Made by a program: the position numbers and the translations under genes. Positions 13,701 to 15,011 of a stretch of 15,011 nucleotides of DNA are shown here, in pieces. The notes beneath the pieces were generated by a model. It searched no databases and was not told the DNA's origin. It saw only the letters and a program-made list of their open reading frames with translations. Source of the DNA: Chloroflexota bacterium (lineage in GTDB: Bacteria > Chloroflexota > Dehalococcoidia > Tepidiformales > Tepidiformaceae); contig JAKALX010000038.1 of assembly GCA_021823905.1 (NCBI GenBank), forward strand, positions 1 through 15,011. Direction: 5' to 3'. How positions within the stretch are numbered: position 1 is the stretch's first letter; every line of letters starts with the position of its first letter.

Positions 13701-13890
13701 ACCGGAGGGCGGACCGCCGACACCAACCTGGGGTTCGATGCTCCAGAAGGCCTTCGGGTTCCTGAACCGGGACCCGATGCTGTCGATCGTTCCCGGCGTC
13801 GCGATCTTCCTGCTCGCGCTGGCCTTCAACATCCTCGGCGACATCCTTCGCGACGTCCTTGACCCCCGCCTCCGCGGTGCGATCCGCTGA
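13690..13890 (+). pseudogene. 3' remnant of a DppC/OppC-type ABC transporter permease
   Basis: The frame ending at TGA 13888-13890 encodes the last piece of a peptide/nickel-type ABC permease. PTPTWGSMLQ, then SIVPGVAIFLLALAFNILGD and LRDVLDPRLR match the family's C-terminus (usual form: PTPSWG-ML, then PG-AI-L-VL-FNLLGD-LRD-LDPR). The normal protein has roughly 280-300 residues; here the homology begins at about 13705 and nothing upstream in any plus frame continues it. An in-frame TGA at 13642-13644 closes the frame. The only in-frame ATG is at 13738, giving 50 residues with one membrane helix, preceded by a weak GGGG. It is therefore a truncated relic, or a small membrane protein if translated. 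The rightward promoter at 13641 would transcribe it. Confidence 0.75.
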
Positions 13891-13923
13891 GTCGCCGGCC
13901 CCGGCCGCGTCGAGCCGGACCGC

Positions 13924-15011
13924 CTACGCCTTCTCGATCGCCACCCGTGTGCCGCGCATCACAGGGCACGGCTGCCACTCCGCGACCCAGTAGCGCAGGT
14001 GGCCGTAGCCACCGGCAAGATGGAGCCACTTGATCATTCCCGGCTCGGCGTCGTTCGGCCCGGCCCAGTTTGGGAACTGGAACGTGTCGAAGCCGTTGTA
14101 CATCACCACCTGGCCCGGCTGCGCCCCCGGAGAGAGCAGCGCCATCACGTGGAATTCGCCCTGGTCGTTGTGGACGCGGACCATGTCGGCGTCGGCGATC
14201 CCCAGCCGCGCGGCATCCCCGTTGTTCATCACGAGGTGCGGCTCGCCGCGGTGCGTGTTGAGCATCATCTCGGTCGCCGTGTTCAGCGAATGGATGCTCC
14301 AGCGGTTGTGGCCGCTCGTGATCTGGAACGGATAGTTCCCGCCAAACGCCGGCGCCTCTTTGTGCCGTGGGAGGTGCTCGTCGGCTTCGATGAACCAGGG
14401 ATGCTCGATGAGGAACTGCGCCCGGCGCGACAGCGTGGGGTAGGGCTCGCCATCTTCGACGTGCTTGCGGAACGGGACGAACGTCTCGTCGGCCTGGGGC
14501 TCCGTTGCCTGGGCAATGATGCGGGCGCCGATACCTGTCCCCTGCCAGCGGTAGTACCCCTTCTTCCGCACGTCCGCCAGGCTGGCCTCGGGCGGCAGCG
14601 TCCCCGTCAGCGCGCTGTCCCGAAGCATCTCGTCAGCGAGGATCTCCTCGTTCGCGAACGCGCCGTTGCGGGTGTAGAGATCGAGCGCGTTCGCGGGGTC
14701 GTGAACCACGCCGCGAGCATCCTTGAACGGCTGAATCCCGCGGGCGCGAGCGCGCTCCTGGAGCTTCGCCGCGAGCCGCCGGAACGCCTCCCACTCGTCC
14801 AGGGCCTCGCCAGGCGGATCTACGGCCTTGTCGCAGAACGTCAGGTTCATCGTGTGCGTGCTCGGGATGCCGAACCCGATCTTCTCGTATTGCTGCGCGC
14901 AGGGCAGGACGAAATCGGAATACAGCGCTGTCGCGCTCATCCGCACCTCGAAGTCGACCACCATCTTGAGCTGAGGCCAGAGGTGCTTCAGCAGCATCTT
15001 CCCGCCGCCAC
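13924..15011 (-). CDS. Molybdopterin oxidoreductase catalytic subunit, type II DMSO reductase family (C-terminal part, runs off the window)
   Basis: About 361 C-terminal residues are visible; the gene continues beyond base 15011. MSATALYSDFVLPCAQQYEK near the visible N-terminus is the family's 'T-yADvVLPa-YEK' stretch. Near the C-terminus are TSGHNRWSIHS, then GDAARLGIADADMVRVHNDQGEFHV of the molybdopterin-dinucleotide-binding domain, and VMYNGFDTFQFPNW. This pattern resembles type II enzymes: ethylbenzene dehydrogenase, dimethylsulfide dehydrogenase, selenate, chlorate and perchlorate reductases. The N-terminal iron-sulfur site and the Mo ligand residue, which would help tell them apart, are outside the window, so the substrate is open. 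Such enzymes are usually periplasmic with an iron-sulfur beta subunit; no such partner lies downstream, only the convergent permease remnant. Confidence 0.9.
   Translation of the reverse strand, partial: GGGKMLLKHLWPQLKMVVDFEVRMSATALYSDFVLPCAQQYEKIGFGIPSTHTMNLTFCDKAVDPPGEALDEWEAFRRLAAKLQERARARGIQPFKDARGVVHDPANALDLYTRNGAFANEEILADEMLRDSALTGTLPPEASLADVRKKGYYRWQGTGIGARIIAQATEPQADETFVPFRKHVEDGEPYPTLSRRAQFLIEHPWFIEADEHLPRHKEAPAFGGNYPFQITSGHNRWSIHSLNTATEMMLNTHRGEPHLVMNNGDAARLGIADADMVRVHNDQGEFHVMALLSPGAQPGQVVMYNGFDTFQFPNWAGPNDAEPGMIKWLHLAGGYGHLRYWVAEWQPCPVMRGTRVAIEKA

Overview
The window is about 15 kb of dense, GC-rich bacterial DNA holding 14 protein genes or gene fragments, with no rRNA, tRNA, CRISPR array, insertion sequence or phage gene that I could recognise. 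Extracellular proteins with long Thr-Pro and Ser-Pro linkers, a CSLREA beta-helix protein with 'GWN' modules, an ER/SipW-type signal peptidase and a type II DMSO-reductase-family enzyme together suggest a Chloroflexota-like bacterium, possibly of the Dehalococcoidia side. This is an inference from protein style, not a phylogenetic result.

Layout. (1) Bases 1-3247, plus strand: a surface and secretion cluster. It holds the end of an exported-looking protein, a SipW-like signal peptidase, a two-helix membrane protein with a Ser-Pro/Thr-rich tail, and a secreted multidomain protein with a C-terminal anchor. The first three genes are joined by 4-base ATGA overlaps. (2) Bases 3303-5730, minus strand: a tight operon read in the order MarR regulator, histidine phosphatase, class I methyltransferase, ModE-type DNA-binding protein. 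(3) A 254-base divergent regulatory region with several inverted repeats leads to three plus-strand genes: an MBL-fold hydrolase (5985-6818), a secreted CSLREA/beta-helix protein (6871-8730) and an Eis-like N-acetyltransferase (8780-9994). (4) A convergent patatin-like phospholipase lies at 10016-10969 (minus). (5) Bases 11099-13601, minus strand: an operon of TetR regulator, stand-alone biotin carrier protein and acyl-CoA carboxylase carboxyltransferase. (6) A promoter-rich divergent region is followed by a 3' remnant of a DppC/OppC-type ABC permease (about 13690-13890, plus). (7) The C-terminal part of a molybdopterin oxidoreductase (minus) runs off the right edge.

How the parts may work together. 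The left cluster looks like a unit that makes and processes cell-surface proteins with a dedicated signal peptidase. The MarR operon and the MBL hydrolase share a divergent control region. The TetR operon encodes two of the three parts of a biotin-dependent acyl-CoA carboxylase; the biotin carboxylase must be elsewhere. A ModE-like regulator and a molybdenum enzyme occur 10 kb apart, which is suggestive but not proof of a link. I did not find a clearly new defence or mobile system. The most unusual items are the surface-protein/peptidase cluster, the permease remnant behind a near-consensus promoter, and a set of 20-base-phased half-sites upstream of tetR.
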